DNA of 64,000 nucleotides from Latrodectus hesperus (lineage: Eukaryota > Arthropoda > Arachnida > Araneae > Theridiidae), in NCBI GenBank assembly GCA_037975125.1, contig CM075853.1, positions 91,673,794 through 91,737,793 on the forward strand, read 5' to 3'. This document shows, piece after piece, positions 29,701 through 44,330 of the stretch. How positions within the stretch are numbered: the stretch's first letter is position 1; each line of letters starts with the position of its first letter. The position numbers and the translations under genes are program-made. The notes under the pieces are model-generated. The model worked only from the letters and a program-made list of their open reading frames with translations, was not told the origin of the DNA and searched no databases.

Positions 29701-31093
29701 GATAACTTACATAACTCCATTTTCTTTTTAATATAATAATGTCAAATAATGATATGCAAAATAATATATTTTTATTAATATTTAAATAAGAACTATAAAT
29801 TACCTTTTAAATTTAAAATACTTTGTATCCACTTACAGGATAGAAAAGTATTTTATGATAAATAAAAATTCTTCTCATTAAATTTTATTCTATTTTTTGC
29901 TAGTTAATTCTCGAAATAACTTTAAAATTCAAAACATATTTTTTTATATTCAATATAAACTACTGAAATTTAAGTTTTGAATATTTTACTAAAAGTGACA
30001 CAACAATACATAAAGAAAAATATAAATAAAAAATATTTTTCCTTATTTGCTAAAATTGTATAACAAAAATATGTTTTATGTAAATAGTGTATACTATACT
30101 CCATTTATTTATATCCATATAGTTTACTCGTAATATAAGAAAATGAAGGATAATTAATATAATTTATTTACACACACACAAATCTTAATTAGTTATTCCT
30201 AAAGTATAATGAGCAACCAATAAATTTGAATTATTTATTTTTATGATCAAATGTGTTTTCGATTACATTTTGCTTCCAAAAACTTTAATTTCCAAAGTAA
30301 GCTTCTAAAGCTTATATTTAACATTAATATCATTTTGAAAAAATGAAAAGTCTGTTGGAAGCGGGTATACGTAACAATAAATTTATTTAACAAACTTGCT
30401 TATTTAACGTTGTAATAAAGTACATTTATAAAATTATAGAAATAATTATTTTTTAACTGGTAGTTTTTTTAATTAATGATTAATACTTGTGGGAAAAGTT
30501 AAAATTTTTAATGTGTCAGAAATTGAATTCATCAATTTGAAATATCACTATTTAAATTCAAATAACGTAATATTATTTTATTGACTAAATTAGAAACTTT
30601 TCAAGTGTATGAAATGTTTAAGCTCGTTAAATAAAGTGAGCATTCAACTTTTCATGATACTCATTTAGAAATGATTGAGATAGTTTTTAAATCTGTATAA
30701 AATTATTCATTTAATTATATAAAAAATAAACGGAAAATAGAATTTATTAAGGTCTCTCTTAGAAATTGTTACGTAATTTACTATGAAATAACAATATGCT
30801 TTACACATTGTATTGCGTAGTCAATCATTTATTGAATTCATATATGTATATTTATGTTCAAAATACAATGCACATCGGATTTTTGTAAAAATAGTTTACA
30901 TTTATTAAGGATTGTTTCAATAGAATGGAGCAAAATAAAATTATTTACACCGTATAATTTACACAAAATTAATTGTGTCTAAGTGTTTATATTTCTCAAA
31001 TATTTGTAATGAAAAAATAAATTAGCATGATTTTTTTACAACTTCACTCGTTTTTATTTTTTCCCATTATCTTTATTTTGCAAATGCTAAACA
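26770..31093. other. AT-rich DNA, no gene seen
   Basis: More than 4 kb with no coding-like stretch, RNA gene, transposon motif or long repeat. The 63-codon frame at 26794-26985 has no motif. Confidence 0.5.
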
Positions 31094-31414
31094 TTAGCAC
31101 TTAATCATTTTTGTACGTGTATTCGAGTAATTTTTAACAATGTCTTTTTTCAAAAATGCAAGACATATTTTAATATGCAAAAATAATAGGCTGATTAAAG
31201 TCGCACTAAATTCATTATTTGTAGAGTTTGGCAATTTAATTTCAAAGAGGTGGTTTTGCAAACATGTATGTCCAGTTAGGCATTTTAAAGAACCATTGAT
31301 GTCTTGTTTTGTTATGTCATTAACAAAACGAACACAGGAGAGAGAGGCAAAGTTAAGGGGATGTAATGTTAACCATGGTGCACTAATAGCAGTTTTACAA
31401 TAGTCAGACCCCAT
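31094..31414. other. Unexplained island open on both strands
   Basis: A less AT-rich stretch in which the minus strand is open for 106 codons (31414 to 31094) and the plus strand for 87 codons (31140-31403). Both readings have mixed residues, and neither shows a recognisable motif, signal peptide or catalytic residue. Overlapping frames of this length usually mean a stop-poor composition, here an eroded transposon or host-gene fragment. Which strand, if either, was coding cannot be told. Confidence 0.25.
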
Positions 31415-34400
31415 AATGTCATATTGTAATATACGTTGCCAAATATTTGTACTAAGATATATACTTACTCAAGACGATATATTATTTTACACACTTTGCA
31501 TATTTACCATACAAAAAAATATTTGTATTGTTTATACATAACGTATCTTTAATTTAAAGGAAACCATTTTTTATAAATTTCAAAGTTTTTAAAATTTGTT
31601 GAGTTACTTATTTTAGATTAAAGTAATTCATAATTTATGTTTTTAGTGTTGATAGTCAAAGATAGATACAAACTTTGTGATGAATTGATGAGTCATAAAT
31701 ATGTTTTCATTAAACACCATATAACTACACTAATCTGTAGTGATTAAAGCTATATTTTTATTATAAATAATTATTAATTCATGCATATTCTTTTCCTTGC
31801 AGTAAGTATAATATTTTTTAAAATTATATTTACTGATTCGTCTCATGTAACATAAGAACTCCTGACTGAATTTTCAACAAATAGTTATATGCAAGTGGTA
31901 AAAAAATCTTTATCAAATTTTTGTAAATTTTTATTAAAGTTTACTTAAGTTATAAAAATAATAAAAAATGTATTAAAAATTAAAAATTTAAAATTTTTGA
32001 GTAACATTAAAAATGTACTTAATTAAAATTTTCACTGGATTTTTAGGAAGAAAAATTATATTATATAAAATTATTATATATTTTTTATCATTATATTATT
32101 TAATTCTATAGCTTATAAATCATATTTTTACCATAAAAATGCTTTTATCTAAAACAAGTATTCACTAAATATTAAATAATTTTCTGAAGTTTCATATTTA
32201 ATAAATATGTTTGTATATACATTAAAATTATATTTGATTCACGTTAAAATAAGATTTTTGAGAATAAAAATTTTGAAAATATTGAATCATCATACTTTAA
32301 TAAACATTTAAATTTTGTAATAACTAATTTAAATCTTTTTTTTTATTTAAAATGCATTTACATCAGGTAAAGAAAATCTTTAGATATGTATCTTAGAGTA
32401 ACCTTAAGAGTTTTCAAATTTTATATTTATAAAACATATTATATTTATGTATATTAATCAAAACAATAGTAATATTTTAATCTCTTTAATATATTGCCAT
32501 GTAATAAAAACTTGTTTAGCTGTGACTACAATAAAAATATCAAGAAATGGGAAAATGAGCTTTTTCTTGATAAGGAAATACATAAAAACAGAAATTTTTA
32601 TGTGCATGCTTGTAGAAAATTTATACCAGATCAAAAGGAGTTTCTTTTGATAATGTGCAATAATTCAATTAACTATTTAATTCCATTATTTATATTTTGA
32701 AGCCTACCAAAGTTCTAATTTTAAGAAATTTTTTTAATTAAATTGTGAAACTTATGATAAAAAATAGTATACATTTAATAGTACAAAATGAAATGTGAGA
32801 AGATTAAAACAAATGCAATATTCAAACGACATATTTTAATTTGTTTTTGTTTTTTCGTTTTATAAAATGCTCCATGGTAAAAAAAAAACTAATGTAATAT
32901 GACACTTGTTATTTGTAATTCCCTGTTGTGACTTGAACAAGAAATTGAAGAAAATTAATCTAGTATTTTAAAAGTCATAATCGAATTCATTGCTGTTTAT
33001 TCTGTCTTAAAAATTAATTTATGTTGATGTCTTAGTACTTTCCATTGTTTAGAGCTTTTTTATCATTTCATTTGTTCTAAAGTATTTCCTGCTGGGGACG
33101 TTTAAAAAGAAAAATGTGAATTTTTTTAATTAAATTCGTTATAAGATAAAAAAAATGCTTTTGCGAATAAAAACACAGAACGTTTTCAATATAGTATAAT
33201 GAATAGATTCTGTATTTAAAACTTTTAAATAAATACAATAGTAAACTTTTAAATTTGAATTTTTATCTTTATAATTCTCCTTAGCTAGGAAGCCATGTAA
33301 TCCAGGATTCTGATTTTTTTTTCTGAAATTCTGAAAACATATGGAAATCCCCCAAAAAACCATTAAATTGAAAATTTGCAATCGTGGATTATATGGTATT
33401 TTTGCCTTTTCTTTTACGTTAATTAAAAGCAAGCTATTCATAAGCTATTTTGCTCAAAATTGAACATCTTGGCAATGGATACCAAATATTTTTGGAATAG
33501 ATCATTTTAATTAAGACAGTGTATTATATACAAATATTTTTAATTAGATGTACTTGGGTATATATTTTACCTGTAATAATTGAAAAACTTTATGTTTAAT
33601 ATACACAAATCAAATAAATTTGTAGTTAAAATTAAAATGACTTCAACATAGAAATAGGAAAATATTCCTATTAATTTGATGAAAATGATTCTGAAACACG
33701 CTTTCCTGATTAGTGTAGGTTTGAAAAATATGTCATAATTGAATAGTAGTTTTTAAACATTTAAGAAAGTTATTGTTTTCAAACAATATTCTGAAATTCA
33801 ATCATAAATAAACTATAGTAAAATAAGTTGAAATTGAACTTCATATTCAAATGCACATTTATAAACCATATAGATGCATTAAAATAACAGAACGAACGAC
33901 TATTTTGATTTGAATATTTTATTGATATAGAATATAAAAAATAACTTGAGAAAACGTTTTTAAACTTTATGTTAAAGAATTTAGCAATAATGCGTATAAC
34001 ATTAAGTATAATTTTACTATTTATTATAAAAATCAAATTGTTTGCACGTTATTTCAATTTTAAAGTTATTTAGGTTTTGTTTTAAAGTTTCAAGTTAAAG
34101 TCTAAAGCGAGACAGCATACATTTTTTTATTGGAAAAATATTGAAATAATATCATAGATTTTTGATATGTGATTTCATTTTTTAAATCTTTTATTTGTAT
34201 TTAGTTCAAATTAAAGGCACATTTTTAACATAATTTAGTTTTCAATTTTTAAAAAGAAATAATATTTATCTCCAGCAAGGTGTAAAGATCATTATTGTCT
34301 AAAAGTACACAATGATAAAATATATTATTTCAACTAAAAATTGTACATTATAGCTATAAAAATCCTGATAATAAATGTTCATGAAATGCATTAGATACAT

Positions 34401-37124
34401 ATTAGCAAAACAATAATATTTTTATGTAAACGTATTAAATTTATTAATTTAAGTTAATAATAAAAATCTAAACATATATTTAAGTCAAACGTGATCTAAC
34501 ACTCTGAGAACGTTCAATTAGTGTAATTATCAAAAATTATTTTTAAAAATATTCTATAAAATATAATAAAACAATTAGGAATGTTCAATGATTAAGCTAT
34601 TTGGGAAAATAAACTATGCAAGTCTATAATTTTTTGATTTACAAAATATATCTCTAATTTTATTGTATTTATTAATTCGAAAAAAAAATAATTGAAAAGA
34701 TTTTTCCATCTAGAACCAATTTGAACACAGCTATTTCTGGTAAAATTACTCTTAAGTTGAAAAAAATCAAGAAATCCATTCTCAAATGTAATTTAAAATA
34801 AAATTTTAAATTATTTCAATTTTAGAAATTCATAATGAATACTTTAATAAGCAAAAGATAGAATGTTATTATTTATTTATTAATATATATAAGCACACGT
34901 TGGTTGATAATTCAACATCTAAGAGCCTAATTCTTTCTTTTTTATAACATTTTAACTTACAATTTCAATCAAGATTGTTCTGGAGCTTTGTGACGGCTAC
35001 AATATTAGAAAATATTGCTACAAAACTAATAATTCACTTAAATTACAATTTGTTATTGTGTTCAAAATTTATTTTGGTAAGTTCATTTAAAATTACTAAT
35101 GTAATTTCTATAATCATAAATAACAATAATTCATATTGAACTATTAATAACTTATACACACTAAAAATACATGAAATTAATTTAATTAAAATTTTTTAAT
35201 AAGTTACTTGCATTTATCAATAGAATATTTCAATATTGAAAAAGTATTCTTTATTTATAAGTTTAGTTATTTTATGACAAACAGGATTTTATTATTCATT
35301 TATAAAATCAATTGTTGTATTATACTTAAAATTCAAGTAATCATGTATTTATTTGTCTGTTTGCAAAACATTATCAATACGATAATTATGTAATCTGTTC
35401 TGCTTATAGAGGAGAACTATTAGTAACTGAAATGAAAAAAATTTAAGAAATGATTATTTTCAAATAATATTTGGTATTTCTGTATGTGTTCAATGTTTCT
35501 AATATATAATAAAGAACTAGAATTACAATTAATTCATTTTATTTGTTTGGAAAATCTTAGCTATTTAAAAAAATTATGCAATCTTTCTCTCTCGAAGTCA
35601 TTAACTGTTTTTATAAATAAATATAGTAAACCAAGTTGAAAATTTGATTTTAAAATTTTGCAGGAATTGTGTTTAAATATGTAAAAAAATTTAAATGCGC
35701 GAAATTATTTTAATGAACATTATTTATGTTATTTTTATTAATTATTTTTAAGTTTAATTAAAAAGAACAGCAAAATTTACCTAACAAGGAATTTTTTTAA
35801 ATTCTTAGATGTCTAAAACATAGGCTTAATCTATAGATTTAATTTTGAGACACATTTTCGTAGCACCTTTTGTAAAAAGAAAACATATTTTGATAACATT
35901 TTTTTAATCTTTTTGCTCGAATTTGAAACAAATATTTCGCAATATTAATAATATTTGTATTTTTGGTATTACGATCTAAGATAAAATAAAAATATATATC
36001 ACCTAAAAATAATTTTAATTTTAAAAAATATTTTTGCATTACCGAAAATTCCACAGAATTTGTTATTGACAAAATAATTTGAAACGATATGCCAGAAATC
36101 ACATAATGTATTATTCTAATGACGAATGGGGTAAGGAAATAAGATTGTTTTTAATCAAGATTTATAGACAAAATCCTATTGCATCAGCATAGTATTTACA
36201 ATAAATATAATTTTTCATTTAAAAGTTTAAATAATGCTTAAACAAAGAAGTTTTATTTTAATTAATAAATGTACATTAAGCATTTTAAAGGAAGCTCAAA
36301 TAAACTTTAAATCTATTTAATAGACTTTTATATATTTTATTTAAAAAAAACATAATATGAATTTTCATTTCGAACTTTCTTAAATTTGATGCTGTCTTAT
36401 TAAAAAAGCACAATTTGATGATTCAGTGCATAATTATTCTTATGTAAGTAGTTTTCTTATTATTATTTTATTATTATTATTTTTTGATGTAAACATGGCT
36501 GCAAAAACCAGTGTTTCTCAAGCACTCGAAAAAAGTTATAAAAAAGAAAATTATTAATGTTTGAATTATTTCAAGAAGTTTTAAATGACTAAATTTGTTT
36601 GTACTGTCTGAGTTAGTTATTCTCGTACATTTCTAAAATTTGGACTAATTATTCTTCCACGAGCTTAAAGTAAACGATAATAGAAAATATAAATAAATAC
36701 TCTATATGCTTTAGAAGCTAACAGTTCTGTTATTTTTACATTTTAATTTACATTTTAATTTTTCTAAAATGAATACTTCAATAGCACATTTCATAATATT
36801 TATATGTATTTACTTTATATTTTCATATTTCTTAATAAATCAATAGTATTTTGCTTACAAATGAACATAATATATGTATAATTCAAATGAATTCCCCTAG
36901 ATTCAAATTTTATGAAAAGCAAAAATTTTAAAATCCAATTATGTTTCGGGAAATACACATTTTGATTAATTTGAAAAATTAAAAATAATTAAATGCTCGT
37001 CATAGTACATATAATATTTTGTGAAATAATCAATAATTTTCAGAGACAAGTTATTAATTTGAAAGGATAAGACAAAATATAAAAATCATGAAGCTCAGTA
37101 AATTTAGTAAGCGTGTTTAGGCAG
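31415..37124. other. AT-rich DNA, no supported gene
   Basis: Overlapping plus-strand frames at 32447-32700 (67 and 68 codons) and minus frames at 33139-33441, 33779-34036 and 35839-36102 are rich in Lys, Asn, Ile and Phe, as expected from AT background. A 17-bp motif at 33380-33396 recurs at 44140-44156 with one change. Confidence 0.45.
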
Positions 37125-37168
37125 ATTTAAATAAGCGTTTAAATGTTAAGCTAAACGCTTATTTAAAT
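37125..37168. repeat. Perfect 17-bp-arm hairpin
   Basis: ATTTAAATAAGCGTTTA (37125-37141) is followed after 10 nt by its exact reverse complement (37152-37168). No T-run or gene is nearby to suggest a terminator. A similar, smaller palindrome (ATTTATCAT/ATGATAAAT) lies near 37997. Confidence 0.9.
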
Positions 37169-38742
37169 CAATTAAATATATTTGCATCAGTAATTCAAAC
37201 ATCTTGGTCTAATTAAAGAACTTGACTTATTAACACAGCTAACAAATCAAAACATATTTAAAATAAAATACGGCATTCAGATAGATTTAATATGAAATCG
37301 AATATTTTCAGTTGAATACATGAAGTGTTTTAAAAAAATTTTTGCAACACGATGAATACGTCATAACACAAAACACTGTATTGCTTTTATAGTTATTCTT
37401 CAAAATATGATTAGAAATAAAATTTTTCTAGTGATAGATATTTTTCTGCAAATCAAATAATATCTTACTTATATTTTGAGATAGAAAACCATAAATTTCT
37501 ATCATTATATATATTTTACGGGACTACATTTTCAAAATTATGAATGATAGTTTAAGAGAATTGGAATTAAATATAAAAATACACATAAGTCTTTAAAATG
37601 ATGATAAGAATTATAAATTTCTTGAAATGAAAATTCCAAACATGGGAGAATTATATTAATCTCATTTTAACAAGATAAAAAAATAAAATTAAAAGGAATT
37701 AAAGTAAGTAAGTAACAAGCAGTTTGCTTTTATAAAAATACCGATGTATCTTTATAAAATTGATAATATCTTGTTATCAGTAAATAACTACGATAATTTG
37801 CAATTGTAAAAAATGAGGATCATACAAATATAATGATACTAACATATTCAGTCATTAAATTATATAAAAATTATAGAGAAAATGTATTTTTCTTTTTTAA
37901 AGTTTTTTTTTCAATAAATTGGAGTTATTTCTTCAAATCAAAAACTTATTTAGAATTTATGTTGCTTTTTTAATTTTAAGTAATATGAATAAAACATTTA
38001 TCATATTTATGATAAATAAGTACATATTAATTAATCATAATATGTAACCAATAGCGAATATTTTTAAATATTAGTAATATTGCTTGAAATTTGCATCGTG
38101 TTGGAAATCTTGTTTCCTTGCTTTCTGTATCTATTTGCATTTTATTTCAAATCTTTGAAAATGAGATCAGAGTAATAAATAGTAGCAAACAAATTCAAAA
38201 ATATTTCAAAATAGTGAAAATTGATTAACGAAAAGTTAAAAAATTATATTTAAAATTTATTAACTAATTGAGTAATTTATAGCAATCATTCGTATAAGGA
38301 TACATAATAAAGAGGACAACTAAATCCACACTTCAAAAGTGTCTTTAACCGAAAAACTATTAATTGAAACTTGACTAAGTTAAAATTTATTTTCTTAAAC
38401 GTAGAAATTTTCTAGAGAAACTTCACTATTTTTAAAACTCATTAACATTTTCAAAATTATATTGAATGAAATTTCTTATTTTTTTATATGCGAGAGAACT
38501 GTTGTGTTCAATCGGAAATTTTGGTGTTAATTTCAAAGAATATTTACATAAGTCGAAGTCATTTAATATTTACATTATTTTCCCACTTTCTTATTAAAAA
38601 AGTATTTCCAGTTAAACCATACTATTAAATATTTTTGTCTCCAATGCATTTCATTAAATATGAAAACCAGATGATGTTATTAAATACCATCGTAACGAAT
38701 GCTTTGTTTTCTTAGAATATAACGAGCACTTTTCTATTTCAA

Positions 38743-38877
<135 letters not shown>

Positions 38878-40095
38878 AAACACATACATAAAACAATATA
38901 ATATAAGATTTTTAAAGCCTCAAAACTACTAAAGAATCAGATAATATTTTAGACGATGAAAATGTTTAAATCAAAAACAACTTTTCTTTAGATATTTTTT
39001 AAAGGATACTCAAGGTTAACTCCCTATTCCTTTTATCTTAATTTTACATTTAGAAAATTTACATTGAACAAAAGACTAATTGATAACATTGATTTCAAGG
39101 ATTTACCAAACTTGTCTTTCACTCTCTTATTCAAAATATATTTTCCTAATTTAAAATTGGAAAAATGATATATTTCTTCACTATTCAGAAGTAATTCTGC
39201 TTATTTCAGTCAATTGTAAATATCATTCTTGTGTTCCAGACTTTTATTGAAATATTTTATTCAAGTGTAAGTACAAACTTAAACACATGTAGATAAATAA
39301 AGACCTGAATAATAAAGAAATACTCTTTAATTTGTAACTCTTTATAATCAGTACTGCTGATTACTTGTGATATAAATTTTTGTTCTTAATAAACTGTTGT
39401 AAAAATATGAAATCTTCTGTTTTAAAATAGAGAAATCTGTATTTTTCTATTTTTAACAAATATGCGTCTGTAATATTTTCTTTGGATCAACGAATTCAAT
39501 GGTGTTAGCATAAAACTATGAAAATTATTTCTTTTTATAAATAATATACCAATACATTATTAACTATTTTATAACATTCTAATTTACATTTGCATATGAG
39601 TTGTTAAAATTTAATTTACAAAAACACGTAATTTTACTTAGTGACCTACTTACATTTTGTTAATTGTAAAATACATTTCAATACTGAATACAGTTTATTA
39701 TTTCATTCCTATAGGTGATAAATTAATCTTTTTTAGTGATGTAAGATAAATGTACTTTTTGAAATCCACAACACAGTAGGAATATTTTCCATAGTATGGA
39801 CAATTATTTTCATACCGTATCAACGTTTTTAATATAGATACATAAGTTAATGTCAACTAACAAAATATTTCCTTGCAAATGTGGGAAACAAACTCTATAT
39901 CTCATACTGTCCTACGTTTTCATTTAATTTTTCAAGATAGTAATCCGAAAGTTGAGAAATCATCTCAAGAATTACTTTGCTATTAAAATTATTTGGCTTC
40001 TATGTGAATCTTACAAGGTAATACCTTCTAATTCGTTATTCGTTGATTTAATCGCCTTTTTAGATTTATTTTTCAAAACACTATCAATTCTGACC

Positions 40096-40113
40096 AATCT
40101 TTCCTCTTTGTAG
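40096..40113 (+). promoter_or_regulatory. Splice acceptor before membrane-protein gene 1
   Basis: A pyrimidine tract ending TTTCCTCTTTGTAG puts an exon start at 40114, 43 bases before the ATG. No coding frame continues across it, so the upstream exon would be untranslated. The second paralogue has an acceptor at the matching place, which strengthens both. Confidence 0.7.
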
Positions 40114-40156
40114 GTTTGAGAAGATACTAAAAACTTGAAGAGAACAAACTAAAACC

Positions 40157-40585
40157 ATGGCTGTTACTGATATGTCGGTCTATTTTATCCACTCACCATC
40201 CATTCCAATGACACTGAAAGACAACGCCAGCGTCATCGAGACGGTTTTTGCACCTCATGAAATTCCCACTTTAGATCCTGGACATGAAGCTATTTTGGAA
40301 ATGCATGCAAACAGTGAATCAAGCGCTCTCTTTTACGTCGTCGTTGTCCTCATTCTTTACGTCGTGGCCTTGATAGGCGTGGTTGTCAAATATCTGAGCA
40401 CCGAAAGATACGACAATCGTTTGACTCGTCTCTATGACGAATTCATGAGCCGAGACAGATATATGAATAGGGTAGCAAAGAGGGATCCCGTTCCTGCAAC
40501 AAATCACGTTACCTTCAAAGTGGATAAGCCAAAGGACAAAGAGAAGAAGGTTACACTTTTGGACAATCCCGAGTTTATAGTCTGA
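40157..40585 (+). CDS. Single-pass membrane protein, family unrecognised, paralogue 1
   Basis: Complete 142-residue ORF. ATG at 40157 has an excellent start context (A at -3, G at +4), and base composition is clearly GC-richer than the flanks. The acidic N-terminal region has no signal peptide and one sequon (Asn23-Ala-Ser). Residues about 56-77 are a strong membrane helix (Ala-Leu-Phe-Tyr, then Val/Leu/Ile). The C-terminal half is basic, starting Lys-Tyr-Leu-Ser-Thr-Glu-Arg, so the positive-inside rule predicts N outside and C in the cytosol. Blocks shared with the paralogue at 61439 are MAVTD at the start, YDNR.TR.YDE just after the helix, HVTFKV.KP near 117-124, and NP near the end. No cysteines. 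The whole ORF is in one exon with a probable 5'UTR intron. Size, topology and gene structure resemble KCNE channel beta subunits, but that is analogy only. AATAAA follows at 40703. Confidence 0.85.
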   Translation: MAVTDMSVYFIHSPSIPMTLKDNASVIETVFAPHEIPTLDPGHEAILEMHANSESSALFYVVVVLILYVVALIGVVVKYLSTERYDNRLTRLYDEFMSRDRYMNRVAKRDPVPATNHVTFKVDKPKDKEKKVTLLDNPEFIV

Positions 40586-40702
40586 AATGTTTTTGATAAC
40601 ATAATGCTAGGATATATCATGCATATTTATGATGATATTTGGCAATCGTCAATATTGTATTTCATGTCGAGTGTTTCATTTGATATCTCTATTGAAATGA
40701 AA

Positions 40703-40708
40703 AATAAA
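40703..40708 (+). terminator. Polyadenylation signal AATAAA for paralogue 1
   Basis: First AATAAA after the stop codon, 118 bases downstream. Further copies lie at 40789-40794 and 40793-40798, so alternative 3' ends are possible. Confidence 0.6.
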
Positions 40709-40808
40709 CTTAAATGAAAATAACAGATGATTTCAGACTTTCTGGAAGTGATTGTATTTGTCAATCAGATGACCTGCTTAAATTATATAATAAATAAACA
40801 CTGTTGCA

Positions 40809-42329
40809 GAACATTTTCTCCTTATGTATTTTATATGTTAACAGATTCCTGAAGTACTGTATTTGAAAGAAATGTAGTTAGAACCAATTTTGAATTTGAA
40901 TTTTTTAAATGATGTATTCATTTTTTAAACAAAAAGTTTGTAGAAAAATAATTTCGTTCCAGTAATAAAATTAAATGACTTCAAATGTTTTGCCTATATT
41001 TTAAGATCTCACATTTATCAATTATAACTTAATGTAAAGAATTTTAAAAATAATAATTATAAAAACTGAATTTATAATCATTAAAATGATGGAATTTTAA
41101 GTACATCTAAATGCAAGTAAATTTATTATATACATGTATTCAAAAAGTAAAATTTAAAAATCCTTTTAGTACATAATTTATGCATTGACTTCGTTTAAAC
41201 ATATATAAATTAATTTCTTATAATAGTTGCTGAAATTATAAGAGTTATTACTGATTTACAAAAGTATGACTGTAATATATATGAAAAGATTATGTTTATT
41301 TTCCCATTATGTCATTAAGATGTGTCTTTTCATTACTAAAATTTTTACGAAACAATTATTTACGATAGCATTTTGAACACTTTATTTCTTAAAGGAAAAT
41401 ATGGTATTTTTACCATCAAATTAATAATATTTGAATTGTTTTTATTATATAAATATTGCTTAAAACTTATCAATTTCATAAACTTTTAATATTTTAAAAT
41501 TCTGTTGCAAAACTTTTACTATAGCTGGAAAAAAATGTTTGAACAATGTCTTATAGTTAACATTTAATTTCGTAAATACGAAATAGTAATATTAACTTTT
41601 TTAATACACTAAACTATCATGATTACCTTTTGTATTTCTTATTTCATTTAGTGATTAGATTTTTATACAAGTAAGAAGATTAAACTGTAGAAAGATTGTT
41701 TCAATTATGAAATTAAAAAAATATTTATTTCTGTCATGTAATCTATAAAGACTATGCTTTAAATTTGGATAAAAATAAAAAATTTTTAATTACTGTTCTT
41801 GAGAAATTACATGTTGTTAATGTTTTTGTAAATACATAACTCAAATTAATTATGGTTTTTAAAATTTAAAACAACTTAAAATTTTAAAATATTCGAATTT
41901 TTATAATTGTCACGATATTATTCAAAATTTTTATGATCAGTATTTGTCATGAAATATACTTATTTCTTAAATTAATTACTGCACATATCATTAATAATTA
42001 ATTGTCTTACAATAATGCTGTCATGTAATATTTCTGTGAATGTTCTATTCATTTTATCTTTATTTGTCAAATGTAAGCAAAATAAAGTGTTTTGCTGACT
42101 TGTTATATGTGAACATTTATTATTGATAAAAGGAAAATACACACACATGCCAATGAATAAGAAATATTTGAGTTATTTAATTTAAATGATTTATTAGTGA
42201 GATGAAATATCTCAAAGGTTTTTAATTTGATTTAGCTGTTAAAGAGTTAAATGTACACATTATTTACTTTATAAGTAAAGACATATTTTTGTTACATACG
42301 TTATAGTCTTTTTGTTAACAAAATAACTC
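40809..42329. other. AT-rich DNA, no gene seen
   Basis: No coding-like stretch, RNA gene or repeat recognised after the 3' end of the membrane-protein gene. Confidence 0.5.
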
Positions 42330-43640
42330 AATCTCGTCCACGGTGACAAAATTGAAACTTCAATTCTCACTTAGTTAAAACAAATCTCGTCCTTGTGATG
42401 TGCAGATTCAGACGATTCCCTCACATGTAGACATTTGGGATAATAAGGAGGTGGATTTCTTAGAGAATGCGGGTGGATATTTTTAATTGTCTTACTTCAT
42501 TTGAGAAGTATTCTGTTGGAAAACATGCTAATAAAGCGACTTGGCTGGTACCTTTTGCAAATTCATATTCCTGCTGGATCCCTTCCTATGAATGGTGACA
42601 GATGTGTCCAATCAGCTCATCTCCTCCTATTATTAGTAGCCATTCAAGAAGCCTTGTCTTATAGAGTAGTCAAAAATCCTACCCGAATTTTCTGAAATGT
42701 AACTAATCAAGGCTTATCCGGCATATATTCTTAGGTGTCTAGGTTTGTCTTACGACAACCAACTAGGTTTACCTATCCTAGTCTATGACTTTTCAAGTCT
42801 TAATGGACTCGTATACCTTGTCTAGCAGAGGCTGCACTCGGAGATTAGCAATAACAACAACATGTTAATTTAATAAGGTTGATAAATATGTTTCAGGATG
42901 AATGAAGTAAAATAGACCTTTTAGCATTTAAACAAGTTTCATTGCTCACATCTGCTTAGCGCCACGTTTTTGAAGACAGTATAAATTTGATTTGGTTCTC
43001 AAGAAAGCCAAATAAAATTCTAAAGTTTTTATATTGAAGACTTAAATGTGTTTTAAGGAAAAACTTGATCTGCAGCATCTACGATGAACTAAAAGAAAAA
43101 AAAAAAAACAGAGGCTCTGTTATGCTTTAAGTTATCGACCAAGGCTCTTTCCAAGACTTGTCAGCGTGAAACATGCCGAAAGAATATCAAAGTTCCAGTT
43201 CTATGCAAATCGACACACACCATTACAAACGGTTTTTTTAATTCAAGCAGAAATGAAGGAAACTTACGTCTGTGAGGAAATAACTTATTATTACAAAAAA
43301 TACAGATTTTCCTTTGCAAACGCTGTCTAATTGAACTTAATACTGGACATCGAAGACTTGGGAATGATTAATGGGGTCGTATAAATAATGCTACACCTTA
43401 TTTTGCATTGCTAGAACACGTTAAATTCAGAACAAACAACAAGAAACCATGGATTTATTTTGCCTCATTCCCATTTTGGATGAGTTGCGGAAGACCATTA
43501 TTTGAGGCTTGTTGTGTTTGCATTAAAGTAGTTGACTGATGTTCCACGAGGGTAACCAAATAGACATAAATAAGGTAGCTGGTTGTATAGACAGATAAGA
43601 TGCATACTCTAATGGATTCGTTTTTTACACTGATTGTATC
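42330..43640. other. GC-elevated stretch of unknown origin
   Basis: About 1.3 kb clearly less AT-rich than the neighbourhood, ending at a large microsatellite. The longest plus frame (42501-42695, 64 codons) is short and starts at a non-ATG codon, and the minus strand is broken by many stops. An A-rich run at 43091-43109 lies in the middle. No transposase, reverse transcriptase or RNase H motif was found on either strand. Candidates are a decayed mobile element or untranslated exons. Confidence 0.4.
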
Positions 43641-43665
43641 GGATAATTCATGAATGATATTGTAG

Positions 43666-43929
<264 letters not shown>

Positions 43930-44330
43930 CCGTGTTTCCAAATTCTGAGATAGGTGATTTTTTTGGTGGATTTTCTTATGTATCTGGCAACCTCGTTTTT
44001 ATTACGTCATACATATAGAGACCTGTAAGAATTATGCAGAAAATTGTATTTCGGTAAACCTAGTATCTATGATATCGTGCACGTCACGATACGTCATCTT
44101 GGCAATATTTCTTCATCGCCAAAAAAATTCCGAATTTGAAATCGTGGATTATACGGCACCTATGCCTGTACATAATTCGTTGTTTATTGTTGAAAGATAC
44201 ATCGAAAAAAATACACCTTTTTCATTAACTTTACAAAATCTAAGAAGTTGCATATCTAATATGTGGTTTTCTCTGAATATAAATACACTCCAAAATCATG
44301 CAAACTTAATGACCAAGTAAATAACAGCTT
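43930..44330. other. GC-elevated stretch, possible repeat fragment
   Basis: Contains an 83-codon plus frame (44069-44320, starting at an ATA or ATG-like codon) with no recognised motif. AATCGTGGATTATACGG at 44140-44156 recurs with one change at 33380-33396, and CATCTTGGCAAT occurs near both sites but in the opposite order. Probably pieces of an unidentified interspersed repeat. Confidence 0.3.

Noticed and set aside
40319..40507. Minus ORF inside membrane-protein gene 1
   Set aside because: Shadow of the real plus-strand gene.
40157..40585. Confident KCNE orthologue assignment
   Set aside because: Topology and gene structure match, but the conserved KCNE juxtamembrane signature is not evident, so a gene symbol would be unsupported.
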